A stretch of 64,000 nt of DNA from Roseibium sediminis (GCF_008711325.1 NZ_VXDB01000003.1:62001-126000); one strand, 5' to 3'; numbered from the stretch's first letter, positions 53,795 through 62,770 are shown. Translations and numbers: made by a program. The notes: generated by a model from the sequence alone, not told the origin.

Positions 53795-54547
53795 TCAGTT
53801 GTTGCTTGTATCGCCGGACCCTTGGCGAGGCGCGCGCCTCTTGTCAGCCAGTTCGCGCGTATAGGAGGCCAGCGCCTCCAGATTTTGCCAGGCCGCATCT
53901 GCGTTGCGTTGCTCCAGGGCATTGGCAATCCCCTCGTGCAGGTCCGCAATCCGGTGGCGATCCCGCAGCCGATAAACAAGCATGTTCATGAGTGGTTGCA
54001 TGGCTTCTACAGCCCCCGCCATCTGGAATGCCAGCAGCGGGTTTCCGGTTGCCCGACCAACGATACTGTGAAACGTCACATCGGACGCGCAGAAATCTTC
54101 GTCACTAAGATCCGGCGAACGTTGGCGGTCAATCTCGGCTCGCAGTTCTGCAAGGTCTTCGGCCTTGCAGCGCCCCGCAGCCAGACCGAGACACGCTGAT
54201 TCCAGAGTAAACCGGGCCTCAATCGCCTCTTCGAAGGCGATATCATTCATGCCGATCATCAGGCGCAGGGTCGTGACAAGGCTTTCCTGCGCCTCATCGC
54301 GCGTAATCCGGTTAACGAATGCCCCGCCGGAAGATCCACGCTCGCTACGAATGAGGTTCTGGGCCGCCAGACGCTTGAGCGCCTCGCGCACTGTCGAGCG
54401 ACTGACGCCGAACCGGTCGGAAAGTTCAGCCTCGCTTGGCAGGCGTTCCTCCACCACCAGCCGCCCATCAATGATGGCGCTGCGAATGGCATTGGCAATC
54501 TGAACCGACAGACCCTCTTTCCGTATGGAGCTGAATTCAATCGCCAA
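53795..54547 (-). CDS. GntR/FadR family transcriptional regulator of the DMSP operon
   Basis: A 250-residue regulator from a TTG at 54545-54547 with AGGAGAG 6 bp upstream; a GTG at 54604 would add 19 unconserved residues. The winged helix has VQIANAIRSAIIDGRL and LSDRFGVSRSTVREALKRL; the FCD domain (about 95-230) has ARFTLESACLGLAAGR. It diverges from the DUF2182-DUF1326-dmdA-dmdB-acuI operon, with a perfect 17-bp palindrome in between, so it is the likely repressor. GntR genes next to dmdA are also known in roseobacters; the effector here is unknown. Confidence 0.88.
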   Translation of the reverse strand: MAIEFSSIRKEGLSVQIANAIRSAIIDGRLVVEERLPSEAELSDRFGVSRSTVREALKRLAAQNLIRSERGSSGGAFVNRITRDEAQESLVTTLRLMIGMNDIAFEEAIEARFTLESACLGLAAGRCKAEDLAELRAEIDRQRSPDLSDEDFCASDVTFHSIVGRATGNPLLAFQMAGAVEAMQPLMNMLVYRLRDRHRIADLHEGIANALEQRNADAAWQNLEALASYTRELADKRRAPRQGSGDTSNN

Positions 54548-54621
54548 AGGGTCTCTCCTCGCCCATCCTCTGATTTCCGCCAAATTTAGGCGCACAAGCG
54601 ACACGGGTCAATTTAAAAGTC

Positions 54622-54638
54622 TAATTGTCTGACAATTA
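54622..54638. promoter_or_regulatory. Perfect palindrome, GntR operator candidate
   Basis: TAATTGTC-T-GACAATTA is an exact 17-bp inverted repeat in the divergent region. Its core TTGTCTGACAA resembles operators of FCD-type GntR proteins. It should control both the regulator and the DMSP operon. Confidence 0.72.
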
Positions 54639-54700
54639 AATGTTTGACATTTATTCCATTGAGGTCCAGCGTGCCCTCTCAGGCGTTACGGGAGGAACGT

Positions 54701-55507
54701 GTGAATTTCAACTTGCGCAATTTTTCTAACAGGCAAGCAGGGTGGTTGCTGTTTTTCGGCAGCATACTTGCCGCTTGGGCTATGCTCTTTATCCTGCAAG
54801 CCGGAAGCACCGACACCGCGCAGGAGGCCGCCGCGCTGTGGCGGGGCACGCCTTTTCAGGCTCTGGTCGAATTGTGTCAGACCAGCGTGGCAGACTCCGG
54901 CTTTCCGTCTGTCTTCGCCATGTGGGCGCTGATGTCGCTTGCCATGATGGCTCCAACCTCCCTCCCGGCGCTGAAGACTTATAGCGACCTGCCCGATGCA
55001 GCGCGGCTCGGAAGCTCAGGATTTGCGGCTCTCTTTGGCGGATACCTTACAGTCTGGTTTGCATTCTCCGCGCTTGCCGCTGCAGCGCAAATCGCGCTCG
55101 CCAAGGCGAACCTCCTCGACGCAGAAGGTCGCAACCTTTTGCCGGTCATGAACGCCTTTCTTCTGGCCCTTGCAGGGGCCTATCAGTTCAGCGCCCTGAA
55201 AGAAGCCTGCCTCAACAGCTGCCGCAGCCCTTTGATGTTCTTCATGGCCAACTGGCGCGAAGGCCTTTCCGGTTCAGCGCTGATGGGACTGAAGCTTGGG
55301 GCGATCTGTCTTGGCTGCTGCTGGGCGCTGATGCTGCTCGCTTTCGTGGCAGGCACCATGAACCTTGCCTTCATGGGTCTGGCCACACTTCTCATGGTTC
55401 TGGAAAAATTGCCGCAAATCGGCAACCGGATCAGCACCCCTCTCGGCATCGCCTTGCTGGCAGCTGCCGCCCTTACGCTTTTCATCGAATACGGACTTCT
55501 CACATAA
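54701..55507 (+). CDS. DUF2182 predicted metal-binding membrane protein
   Basis: A 268-residue integral membrane protein. GTG 54701 is the start, with GGGAGG 5 bp upstream; a TTG at 54644 is in frame but has no ribosome site. About six to seven hydrophobic segments are visible. Family features are MWALMSLAMMAPTSLPAL, AYQFSALKEACLNSCRSP and GAICLGCCWALMLLAFVAG, the Met and Cys positions that give the group its predicted metal-binding label. Function is unknown. It is the first gene of the DMSP operon and 12 bp from a DUF1326 gene, its usual partner. Confidence 0.87.
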   Translation: MNFNLRNFSNRQAGWLLFFGSILAAWAMLFILQAGSTDTAQEAAALWRGTPFQALVELCQTSVADSGFPSVFAMWALMSLAMMAPTSLPALKTYSDLPDAARLGSSGFAALFGGYLTVWFAFSALAAAAQIALAKANLLDAEGRNLLPVMNAFLLALAGAYQFSALKEACLNSCRSPLMFFMANWREGLSGSALMGLKLGAICLGCCWALMLLAFVAGTMNLAFMGLATLLMVLEKLPQIGNRISTPLGIALLAAAALTLFIEYGLLT

Positions 55508-55519
55508 GGAGATCACGCC

Positions 55520-56140
55520 ATGACCGGTTGGGCCATCAAAGGCGAACTCATCTTGAACTGCAATTGTACGGTCTTCTGCCCGTGCGTGGTTTCCCTCGGC
55601 AAACATCCCCCCACAGAAGGCTACTGTCAGGCATGGGCCGGGGTTCGGATCGACACGGGGCACTATGAAGGGGAGGACCTCTCCGGTCTCAATGTCGGAC
55701 TGGTCCTGGAAATTCCCGGCCTGATGGCTCGTGGCAACTGGAAGGCAGCCGCCTATATCGACGAGCGGGCCAGTGAAGCGGCCTACGACGCCCTGCTGAA
55801 GATCTTCTCCGGGCAGGCCAAGGGCACAACCGGATTGTTCCGCATTCTGGTCAGCGAATTCCTTGGCGCAGAGCGCGCGCCCGTTTCCTACGAGAACGAA
55901 GGCAACAAGCGCCGCCTGATCGTCGGCAAGGCCATCAAGGGCGAGATCGTTCCAGTGACCGGCGCGGATCCCGAAAAAGAAATCGTCGTCACCAACACTG
56001 AATACTGGATGGGACCGGACATCACGGTCGCAACCGCCACCCAAGGCCGCGTCCGCGCCTATGGCCGCGTCTGGGACTTTGACGGTCGCAGCGCGGAAAT
56101 CTGTCAGATCGACTGGTCCGGCCCGGCAGCCGGCGCATAA
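55520..56140 (+). CDS. DUF1326 domain protein
   Basis: A 206-residue soluble protein without a signal peptide. Near the N-terminus it has NCNCTVFCPCVVSLG, with Cys14, 16, 20 and 22 that could bind a metal or cluster. The remainder is beta-rich and includes TGLFRILVSEFLGAERAPVS. Function is unknown. AAGGAGATC precedes the ATG, and dmdA begins 15 bp after its stop, so it is co-transcribed with DMSP demethylation genes. Confidence 0.85.
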   Translation: MTGWAIKGELILNCNCTVFCPCVVSLGKHPPTEGYCQAWAGVRIDTGHYEGEDLSGLNVGLVLEIPGLMARGNWKAAAYIDERASEAAYDALLKIFSGQAKGTTGLFRILVSEFLGAERAPVSYENEGNKRRLIVGKAIKGEIVPVTGADPEKEIVVTNTEYWMGPDITVATATQGRVRAYGRVWDFDGRSAEICQIDWSGPAAGA

Positions 56141-56155
56141 CCCGAGACACCTGTC

Positions 56156-57277
56156 ATGCAGCAAGCAGCCCTGTCCATCTCCCGCCGGACCCGGTCCACG
56201 CCCTTCACGCGGCGTGTGACCGAAGCCGGGGTAAAGGCCTATACGGTCTATAACCATATGCTCCTTCCGACCGTGTTCGAGTCGGTGGAAGCGGACTACC
56301 ACCATCTGAAAAAGCACGTTCAGATCTGGGACGTGGCCTGCGAGCGTCAGGTCGAGCTTGTCGGACCGGATGCGGGCCGTCTCGCCCAGATGCTGACCCC
56401 GCGCGATCTGTCTGCGCTCACGGTCGGTCGCTGCTTTTATACGCCGATGGTGGACGAGACAGGGGGCATGCTGAATGACCCGGTGACTCTCAAACTCGCC
56501 GATGATCGCTACTGGATTTCCATCGCGGATAGCGATCTCCTGTTCTGGATCAAGGGACTGGCCTATGCGCTTCGTCTCGAGGTCGATGTAGACGAGCCGG
56601 ATGTATCTCCGCTGGCCATTCAGGGCCCCAAGGCGGAAGACCTGGTCGCCCGTGTCTTTGGCGACCAGACCCGTTCCATCGGCTTCTTCCGCTACGAATA
56701 TGTTCAGTTTCAGGGCAAGCACATGGTTCTTGCCCGCTCCGGCTATTCCAAGCAGGGCGGGTTCGAGCTCTATGTCGACGGAACAGAGCACGGCGAGCCG
56801 CTGTGGGACGCGTTCATGAAGGCGGGTGAAGACCTGAATGTCCGAGCCGGTTGCCCCAACCTGATTGAGCGGGTGGAAAGCGGTCTCTTGTCCTATGGCA
56901 ACGACATGACGCGCAACAACACGCCCCATGAATGCGGGCTCGGCAAGTTCTGTCAGACACAGAAAGCCATTGGATGCGTGGGCCGCGATGCGCTTTTGCG
57001 TGTTGCCGTTGAGGGCCCGGTTCGACAGATCCGTAGCATTGCAATCGATGGTGATCCGGTTCCGCCCTGCCGCGAATTGTGGCCGATCCTCGCAGGTGGC
57101 AAGCGGGTGGGCAATGTCAGCTCCGCTGCCTGGTCTCCCGATTTCCGCACCAACGTGGCCCTTGGCATGGTCCGCATGACGCATTGGGACAATGGCACAC
57201 GAGTGGAAGTCGAAACCCCTGATGGCATCCGTCCGGCCACTGTCTGGGAAAAGCCGTTTTCCGACCGGGAGGACTGA
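56156..57277 (+). CDS. dmdA: Dimethylsulfoniopropionate demethylase DmdA
   Basis: A 373-residue member of the GcvT/aminomethyltransferase fold that moves a methyl group from DMSP to tetrahydrofolate, giving methylmercaptopropionate. Recalled similarity to SAR11 DmdA is extensive: ISRRTRSTPFTRR, YTVYNHMLLP, HLKKHVQIWDVACERQVE, RDLSALTVGRC, WISIADSDLLFW, ARSGYSKQGGFELYV and NVRAGCPNLIERVESGLLSY. These distinguish it from ordinary glycine-cleavage T proteins. Immediately downstream are dmdB and acuI, which supports the call. Confidence 0.93.
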   Translation: MQQAALSISRRTRSTPFTRRVTEAGVKAYTVYNHMLLPTVFESVEADYHHLKKHVQIWDVACERQVELVGPDAGRLAQMLTPRDLSALTVGRCFYTPMVDETGGMLNDPVTLKLADDRYWISIADSDLLFWIKGLAYALRLEVDVDEPDVSPLAIQGPKAEDLVARVFGDQTRSIGFFRYEYVQFQGKHMVLARSGYSKQGGFELYVDGTEHGEPLWDAFMKAGEDLNVRAGCPNLIERVESGLLSYGNDMTRNNTPHECGLGKFCQTQKAIGCVGRDALLRVAVEGPVRQIRSIAIDGDPVPPCRELWPILAGGKRVGNVSSAAWSPDFRTNVALGMVRMTHWDNGTRVEVETPDGIRPATVWEKPFSDRED

Positions 57278-57278
57278 C

Positions 57279-58910
57279 ATGCGCGCGAATTTCGAGGCCC
57301 TTGAAAAGACCGGGGCCAACCATGTGCCCCTGTCGCCGCTTTCTTTCCTGAAGCGAACGGTCTCGATATTCCCCGACCGGCTTGCCGTCATCTATGGCGA
57401 CTACCGTGCGTCCTGGTCGCAAACCTACGACCGGATTTGCCGCGTGGCCTCGTCCTTGCAAAAACTCGGCATCAAGCAGGGCGATACGGTGGCTGTGATG
57501 GCCGCAAACACACCGGAACTGTTCGAACTCCACTTTGCGGTGCCGATGATCGGTGCCGTGTTGAACACAATCAACACGCGCCTTGAGGCCGATACGGTCG
57601 GCTACATCCTTGACCACGGTGATGCGGTTGCCGTGATCACCGATACGGCCTTTCACACCGTCATGGCAGCAGCACTCGGAATGTCTGGCCGCACGCTCGC
57701 CATCATCGACATCGAAGATCCAAATGGTCCAGGCGGCGAAAGGCTTGGTTCGCAAACCTATGCAGACCTGATCAGGAACGGTGATTCCGGCTTTGACTGG
57801 CGCGGCCCGGAAGACGAGTGGCAGGCGCTGGCCCTCAATTACACATCCGGCACCTCGGGGCGGCCAAAAGGCGTTGTCTACCACCACCGCGGCTCCTATC
57901 TGATGTCGCTCGGCACTCCGATTGCCTGGGAGCTGCCCCGCCATCCGGTCTATCTCTATTCAGTGCCAATGTTCCATTGCAACGGCTGGGGTCACGCATG
58001 GACGATGACCCTGCTTGCCGGAACCATTGTCTGCCTCAGGGCCGTCACAGCGAAAGACATCTTCTCCGCGATTGAAACCCACGGCGTCACCCATCTTGGT
58101 GGTGCACCGATCGTGCTCTCCATGCTGGTGAATGCACCGTCAGAAGACAAGAAACTGCTCTCCCATCCCGTCAAGGTGATGACCGCAGGTGCACCGCCCC
58201 CCGCAGCGGTTCTGGAAGCGACCAAGGCGCTTGGATTCGAGGTAATGCAGGTCTACGGCCTCACCGAAACCTATGGTCATGTGACCCAGTGCCTGTGGCG
58301 CGAGGAATGGGACGACCTTTCTCCGGCCGAACAGGCAGAGGTGCAAAGCTGGCAGGGGGTTGCCTTCCCGATGACGGAAGAGGCTGATGTCGTGGACCGC
58401 GAAACCGGTATTCCCGTTCCCTGGGACGGCGAAACACAGGGCGAAATTGTCCTGCGCGGCAACACCGTCATGAAAGGCTACTACAAGGATGCAAAGGCGA
58501 CATCCGATGCCTTTGCTGATGGCCGTTTCAAGTCCGGGGATGCTGCCGTGCGCCACCCCAATGGCTATATCCAGATCAAGGATCGACTGAAGGACGTCAT
58601 CATCTCCGGCGGTGAAAACATTTCCTCGGTCGAGGTCGAAAGCGTACTTTACCGCCATCCGGCTGTCGCTGCTGCTGCCGTTGTTGCCAAACCTGACGAA
58701 AAATGGGGCGAAGTACCCTGTGCCTTCGTCGAGTTGAAGCCCAGCGCATCGGCTTCGGCAGAAGAGCTGATCGAGTTCTGCCGCCAAAATATGGCCGGTT
58801 TCAAACGCCCGAAGGAAGTGATCTTTGGTGATCTGCCGAAGACCGCAACCGGCAAGATCCAGAAATTTGTCCTGCGCCAGCGCGCGAAAAGCGCCGATGG
58901 CCAACCCTGA
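57279..58910 (+). CDS. dmdB: Methylmercaptopropionyl-CoA ligase DmdB-type acyl-CoA synthetase
   Basis: A 543-residue ANL-superfamily ligase. The ATG at 57279 (1 bp after dmdA, GGGAGG upstream) fits the family N-terminus; an upstream in-frame start lies inside dmdA. The ATP loop is LNYTSGTSGRPKGVVYHHRG, followed by VYGLTETYGHV, KSGDAAVRHPNGYIQIKDR and the catalytic Lys in TATGKIQKFVLR. It activates methylmercaptopropionate to its CoA thioester, the second step of DMSP demethylation. Specificity is assigned from the neighbours dmdA and acuI, as medium-chain ligases look alike. Confidence 0.88.
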   Translation: MRANFEALEKTGANHVPLSPLSFLKRTVSIFPDRLAVIYGDYRASWSQTYDRICRVASSLQKLGIKQGDTVAVMAANTPELFELHFAVPMIGAVLNTINTRLEADTVGYILDHGDAVAVITDTAFHTVMAAALGMSGRTLAIIDIEDPNGPGGERLGSQTYADLIRNGDSGFDWRGPEDEWQALALNYTSGTSGRPKGVVYHHRGSYLMSLGTPIAWELPRHPVYLYSVPMFHCNGWGHAWTMTLLAGTIVCLRAVTAKDIFSAIETHGVTHLGGAPIVLSMLVNAPSEDKKLLSHPVKVMTAGAPPPAAVLEATKALGFEVMQVYGLTETYGHVTQCLWREEWDDLSPAEQAEVQSWQGVAFPMTEEADVVDRETGIPVPWDGETQGEIVLRGNTVMKGYYKDAKATSDAFADGRFKSGDAAVRHPNGYIQIKDRLKDVIISGGENISSVEVESVLYRHPAVAAAAVVAKPDEKWGEVPCAFVELKPSASASAEELIEFCRQNMAGFKRPKEVIFGDLPKTATGKIQKFVLRQRAKSADGQP

Positions 58911-58932
58911 CCTAACTCGAAGGAACCTCCCG

Positions 58933-59925
58933 ATGACCTTTAAAGCGTTGCTCGTCACAAAGGATGAAGAAGGCAAGACAAGCGCCTCTGTCCAGGAGCT
59001 GGAAGACAGCCAACTTCCGGACGCCAATGTAAAAGTCGCCGTCGAATATTCGACCGTAAACTACAAGGACGGTCTGTGCGTTGGTCCGGGCGGCGGCCTT
59101 GTGCGCAACTATCCGCACGTTCCGGGCATCGATCTTGCCGGGACCGTCGAAGAATCCGATGACGATTGGTACAAGCCCGGCGACAAGGTTGTCCTGACCG
59201 GCTGGCGTGTTGGCGAAGCCTGGTGGGGCGGGCACTCCCAAAAGGCGTCCGTCAAAGGCGAGTGGCTCGTTCCCCTTCCAGATGGCCTGACAACTCGTGA
59301 CGCGATGGCCATCGGCACGGCTGGCTTCACCGCAATGCTGGCCGTGATGGCCCTTGAAGATCATGGCTTGAAGCCCGGAAACGGCCCGGTTCTCGTCACC
59401 GGCGCAGCTGGCGGTGTCGGTTCTGTTGCCACCGCCATCCTCGCCAAGCTTGGCTATGAGGTTGTCGGTGTCACGGGCCGTCCGGAGACCACCGACTATA
59501 TCCGTAGCCTTGGCGCGGACCGGGTGATTTATCGCGACGAGATCAACGAAACGGTCAAGCGGCCTCTGGAAACGGAAACCTGGGCCGGCTGCGTCGATGC
59601 GGTTGGCGGCAAGATGCTTGCGCGCATTCTCGGTCAGATGAAATACGGCGCGTCAGTTGCTGCAGTCGGTCTGGCAGGAGGTTCGGACCTGCCGGCCACG
59701 GTCATCCCGTTCCTGCTGCGCGGCGTCAATCTTCTGGGCATCGACAGCGTCATGAAACCCTATGATGACCGCGTCCGGGCATGGAACCGCCTTGCAACGG
59801 ATCTACCGCTCGACAAGTTGCACGCGATGATCCATCCGGCGACACTTTCCGACCTTCCCGAACTCGGCAAGGCGATCCTGAAAGGTCAGGTCAAGGGCCG
59901 CGTTGTCGTTGACGTCAACGCATAA
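58933..59925 (+). CDS. acuI: Acryloyl-CoA reductase AcuI (MDR family, YhdH type)
   Basis: A 330-residue zinc-free medium-chain reductase. The ATG at 58933 has AAGGAAC upstream and begins MTFKALLVTKDEEGK. Features are YSTVNYKDGLCVG near the N-terminus, the NADPH loop VTGAAGGVGSVATAILAKLG, and the late GIDSVMKPYDDRVRAWNRL region typical of YhdH/AcuI. It reduces acryloyl-CoA, toxic and produced from DMSP-derived acrylate, to propionyl-CoA. It is the last gene of the DMSP operon, 22 bp after dmdB. Confidence 0.92.
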   Translation: MTFKALLVTKDEEGKTSASVQELEDSQLPDANVKVAVEYSTVNYKDGLCVGPGGGLVRNYPHVPGIDLAGTVEESDDDWYKPGDKVVLTGWRVGEAWWGGHSQKASVKGEWLVPLPDGLTTRDAMAIGTAGFTAMLAVMALEDHGLKPGNGPVLVTGAAGGVGSVATAILAKLGYEVVGVTGRPETTDYIRSLGADRVIYRDEINETVKRPLETETWAGCVDAVGGKMLARILGQMKYGASVAAVGLAGGSDLPATVIPFLLRGVNLLGIDSVMKPYDDRVRAWNRLATDLPLDKLHAMIHPATLSDLPELGKAILKGQVKGRVVVDVNA

Positions 59926-60129
59926 CTCCATGGCGGCCGCATTCCTTCGCTGTTTGCGGCCATAAATCCCGGATATCCGGTTGCGCTTTGGAGGGAGAAC
60001 CCTTATAAGCGCTCGGTCCAGAGTCGTCCGGCTCTTTTGGGGCGGTTGCGTGTGCGCTTGTCGCAGACACCAGATGACCCCGAAAAACCAGGGCATGCCG
60101 TGTCGGCTCTGAATGCACCAACAAATGAA

Positions 60130-60147
60130 GTGCCTGCTTGCAGGCAC
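60130..60147 (+). promoter_or_regulatory. Leader hairpin upstream of rpmI, possible L20 autoregulatory site
   Basis: GTGCCTGC (60130-60137), TT, GCAGGCAC (60140-60147) is a perfect 8-bp hairpin ending 8 bp before the AAAGGA ribosome site of rpmI. L20 of many bacteria binds a leader structure on its own operon; that role is inferred here. Confidence 0.5.
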
Positions 60148-60166
60148 GCCAAAGAAAGGATGCAAA

Positions 60167-60364
60167 ATGCCCAAGCTGAAGACCAAATCCGGCGCCAAGA
60201 AGCGCTTCAAGGTGACGGCCACTGGCAAGGTGAAAACCGGACAGGCTGGCAAGCGTCACGGCATGATCAAACGGACGACCAAGTTCATCCGCAACGCTCG
60301 TGGTACCACCACGCTCAGCGATCAGGATGCAAAGATCGTCAAGCAGTTCCTGCCCTACGCATAA
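60167..60364 (+). CDS. rpmI: 50S ribosomal protein L35
   Basis: A 65-residue basic protein, [20 protein letters not shown] at the start and ending [10 protein letters not shown], as in L35. The ATG at 60167 is preceded by AAAGGA; an upstream in-frame ATG at 60113 would add 18 residues not found in L35. It is followed 25 bp later by rplT. Confidence 0.98.
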   Translation: MPKLKTKSGAKKRFKVTATGKVKTGQAGKRHGMIKRTTKFIRNARGTTTLSDQDAKIVKQFLPYA

Positions 60365-60389
60365 CCAAAGCCCCTAAGGAGAATTCACC

Positions 60390-60746
60390 ATGTCTCGCGT
60401 GAAACGGGGCGTTACCGCCCATGCTCGTCACAAAAAAGTTCTGAAGGCCGCCAAGGGCTACTACGGTCGCCGCAAGAACACCATCCGCGTTGCCAAGCAG
60501 GCTGTCGAGAAGGCAGGCCAGTACGCTTACCGCGACCGGAAGGCCAAGAAGCGCAATTTCCGTTCGCTCTGGATCCAGCGTATCAACGCTGCCACCCGTC
60601 AGCACGGCCTGACCTATGGCCGCTTCATCGACGGCCTGAACAAGGCTGGCATCGAAGTTGACCGCAAGGTTCTGTCTGATCTCGCCATCAACCAGCCGGA
60701 TGCTTTCCAGGCTCTGGTTGAAAAGGCACAGGGCGCTCTCGCCTGA
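60390..60746 (+). CDS. rplT: 50S ribosomal protein L20
   Basis: A 118-residue protein starting [20 protein letters not shown] and containing [20 protein letters not shown], typical of L20, which is needed early in 50S assembly and represses its own operon in many bacteria. TAAGGAGA precedes the ATG. It is followed by a strong terminator; pheS and pheT, often downstream, are absent here. Confidence 0.98.
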   Translation: MSRVKRGVTAHARHKKVLKAAKGYYGRRKNTIRVAKQAVEKAGQYAYRDRKAKKRNFRSLWIQRINAATRQHGLTYGRFIDGLNKAGIEVDRKVLSDLAINQPDAFQALVEKAQGALA

Positions 60747-60773
60747 TCCGATCAGCCGTTTGAAAATTTAAAT

Positions 60774-60806
60774 GGGCGCATTCCACAGGGGATGCGCCCT
60801 TTTTTC
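60774..60806 (+). terminator. Rho-independent terminator of rpmI-rplT
   Basis: GGGCGCAT (60774-60781) pairs with ATGCGCCC (60792-60799), followed by TTTTTTC. It lies 28 bp after the rplT stop. Confidence 0.92.
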
Positions 60807-61120
60807 TTGCCAAAAACCCCGCATGTCGCAGAGGAGAGCCACCCGACGCGTCACGAAAGCGCCTACATTTACCGTCGTCCAGTGATGTTTTGGCGATTCC
60901 TGCCAATAAGATTCAGCACACGACAAGGATTCACCCAAGGATTCCTAACGGCAGGACTCCGGCCAGTGTTTCGATTCTCGAAGTCATGACCCTTCTTCGA
61001 TTGGAAGATTCGACATGATTGGCCACCTTTACTTCGAAAGCTAAATTTTTTCCGTCAAGGCAGTTCCAATCTTTGACGCATGAAACAAGCCCGGACCCCC
61101 TACCCTCAAGGGAGACTTGT
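60807..61120. other. Intergenic region before the GGDEF-EAL gene
   Basis: About 314 bp with no supported gene. It contains the promoter region and leader of the next gene, ending in the GGGAGA ribosome site. I see no notable repeat or hairpin beyond the rplT terminator just upstream. Confidence 0.5.
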
Positions 61121-62770
61121 ATGCGGCCAGCTTTCGAAAGTCTGCCACCACGCTTGCCTTTTGGTTTTGAGCAACTTGCCGCTCAGTTCGTCATCCCGTT
61201 TGTCTGCCTCGCAGTCGTGCTGGCCAGCAGTGCCCCGGCAGCGTCGGCGGAAGCAACGGTTCTGGCGAGCGTCGCAACAGATCCCGATCCCGTCTCCGCC
61301 TTCCTGTTCACAGATCAGCTCTGGATTGTCGCCCTCGTCGAAAAATGCGTCGTCCTTCTGGCCCTCGCCGCTCTTCTGGCTGCGGCCATCCAGCACCTGC
61401 GCCTGCACAAGTCGGAAAAACCGGGGCCATCCGCCAGATCGGAAGCTCCGGAGAAAGCCCCCGTCAACACATTGCCGTCGCCCTTGCGGGACAAGCTCAC
61501 CGGACTGCCAAACCAGAAGCATCTTCTCAAGAAGCTTGAGGAAAAGGCCTGCCTGACGCCCAATAGCGAAATTGCCCTTTTGCATATCGACCTTGGCAAC
61601 CTTCAGGCAGTCAGTGATGATGCCGGACAGCGCACCGCCAACCGCCTTCTCCTGCAGATCAGCAAAACAATTTCCGGTCACTGCCGCCAACGGGACTTCA
61701 TTGCAAGGGTTGGCCCGGATGCAATTGTGGTATGGCCCGGCAAACTCCTGACCAGCTTCGAGTTGCAGGGACTGGCGAGACGCATCGCGTCTGCAATCAA
61801 TCGTCCGCTGTATGTCGAACGCCGGGAGTTTCGGATATCGGCAAAGATCGGCATTGCCCGACAACCGGCCTGGAATGCCTGGAAAGCCCTTGTGGGCGCC
61901 AATCTGGCCAGTCATCAGGCGCGTCAAAGTGGCGATACGTTCAAGCTCGCCTATGCCCCTCCAGGCCAGTCGGTACATGCGCCGCTCAAACCAAACCAGC
62001 AAGATCTGGTCGAGGCGCTCGAGAATGGAGAAATTCGTCCCTACTACCAGCCCCGCCACGATGCCCTAACGCGCAAGATGACCGGTATAGAGGTGCTCGC
62101 ACGGTGGGAACATCCCAAGCTTGGCCTACTGGAACCGGGACAGTTTTTGACGCTTGCCCGCGGCTTGCAGCTAATGGAACGGCTCGAGAGAACGATTTTC
62201 GAACAGGCCACGCGGGATTGTCGGCGATGGCTGGACCATCAACACACCGTCCCCGAGCTCTCCTTCAATCTGGGAAATCTTCAGTCAGAGAACCCGAAAT
62301 GGCTCGAAGATGTCGGTCGGCTGCCCTCCCGGTTTGCGATCGAACTCTCTGACGAAGTCCTTTTCGAACGCGGTATCAGCGAAACCCTTGCAGCAATCAA
62401 GAAGCTGCGGGAGCTTGGCGCAAACATTGTTCTGGATGGCTTCGGGGGTGCCCCCTGTTCGGTTTCCAACCTTTTGAACATCAAGCCGGACCGGGTGAAG
62501 CTCGATCCGAAGCTCGTGCGGCAGATCGTCCATTCTGCTCAAAGCCGCCAGCGGGTCGCCTCTTTGATCGAGATAGGCAACTCCTTCTGCCCCAATGTCG
62601 GAGCCGTTGGGGTCGAAACCCGCGAACACGCCGAAATTCTTTCGCAGGCCGGATGCCGGGATGTGCAGGGGTTCTTCATTGCAAGGCCCATGTGCGCCGA
62701 TGACCTTGAAGCAACCTTCTGCCACCAACCGACGGCAGCTGTGATCAAGGTGAATTCCCCGCACGCCTGA
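61121..62770 (+). CDS. Membrane protein with degenerate GGDEF and degenerate EAL domains
   Basis: A 549-residue protein. The ATG at 61121 has GGGAGA 6 bp upstream. Two hydrophobic segments (about 17-45 and 68-90) anchor it. Residues about 120-280 are a GGDEF-like domain (DKLTGLPNQKHLLKKLEE) whose signature is replaced by ARVGPDAIVVW. Residues about 300-540 are an EAL-like domain: EVL at 324 in GIEVLARWEH, but DDFG becomes DGFG (Gly440) and EGVE becomes VGVE (Val496). It probably neither makes nor breaks cyclic di-GMP and may act as a receptor. Confidence 0.87.
   Translation: MRPAFESLPPRLPFGFEQLAAQFVIPFVCLAVVLASSAPAASAEATVLASVATDPDPVSAFLFTDQLWIVALVEKCVVLLALAALLAAAIQHLRLHKSEKPGPSARSEAPEKAPVNTLPSPLRDKLTGLPNQKHLLKKLEEKACLTPNSEIALLHIDLGNLQAVSDDAGQRTANRLLLQISKTISGHCRQRDFIARVGPDAIVVWPGKLLTSFELQGLARRIASAINRPLYVERREFRISAKIGIARQPAWNAWKALVGANLASHQARQSGDTFKLAYAPPGQSVHAPLKPNQQDLVEALENGEIRPYYQPRHDALTRKMTGIEVLARWEHPKLGLLEPGQFLTLARGLQLMERLERTIFEQATRDCRRWLDHQHTVPELSFNLGNLQSENPKWLEDVGRLPSRFAIELSDEVLFERGISETLAAIKKLRELGANIVLDGFGGAPCSVSNLLNIKPDRVKLDPKLVRQIVHSAQSRQRVASLIEIGNSFCPNVGAVGVETREHAEILSQAGCRDVQGFFIARPMCADDLEATFCHQPTAAVIKVNSPHA

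Noticed and set aside
55274..57391. 705-codon open frame on the minus strand
   Set aside because: Antisense to DUF2182, DUF1326 and dmdA, whose family motifs are clear; the antisense product has no recognisable domain.
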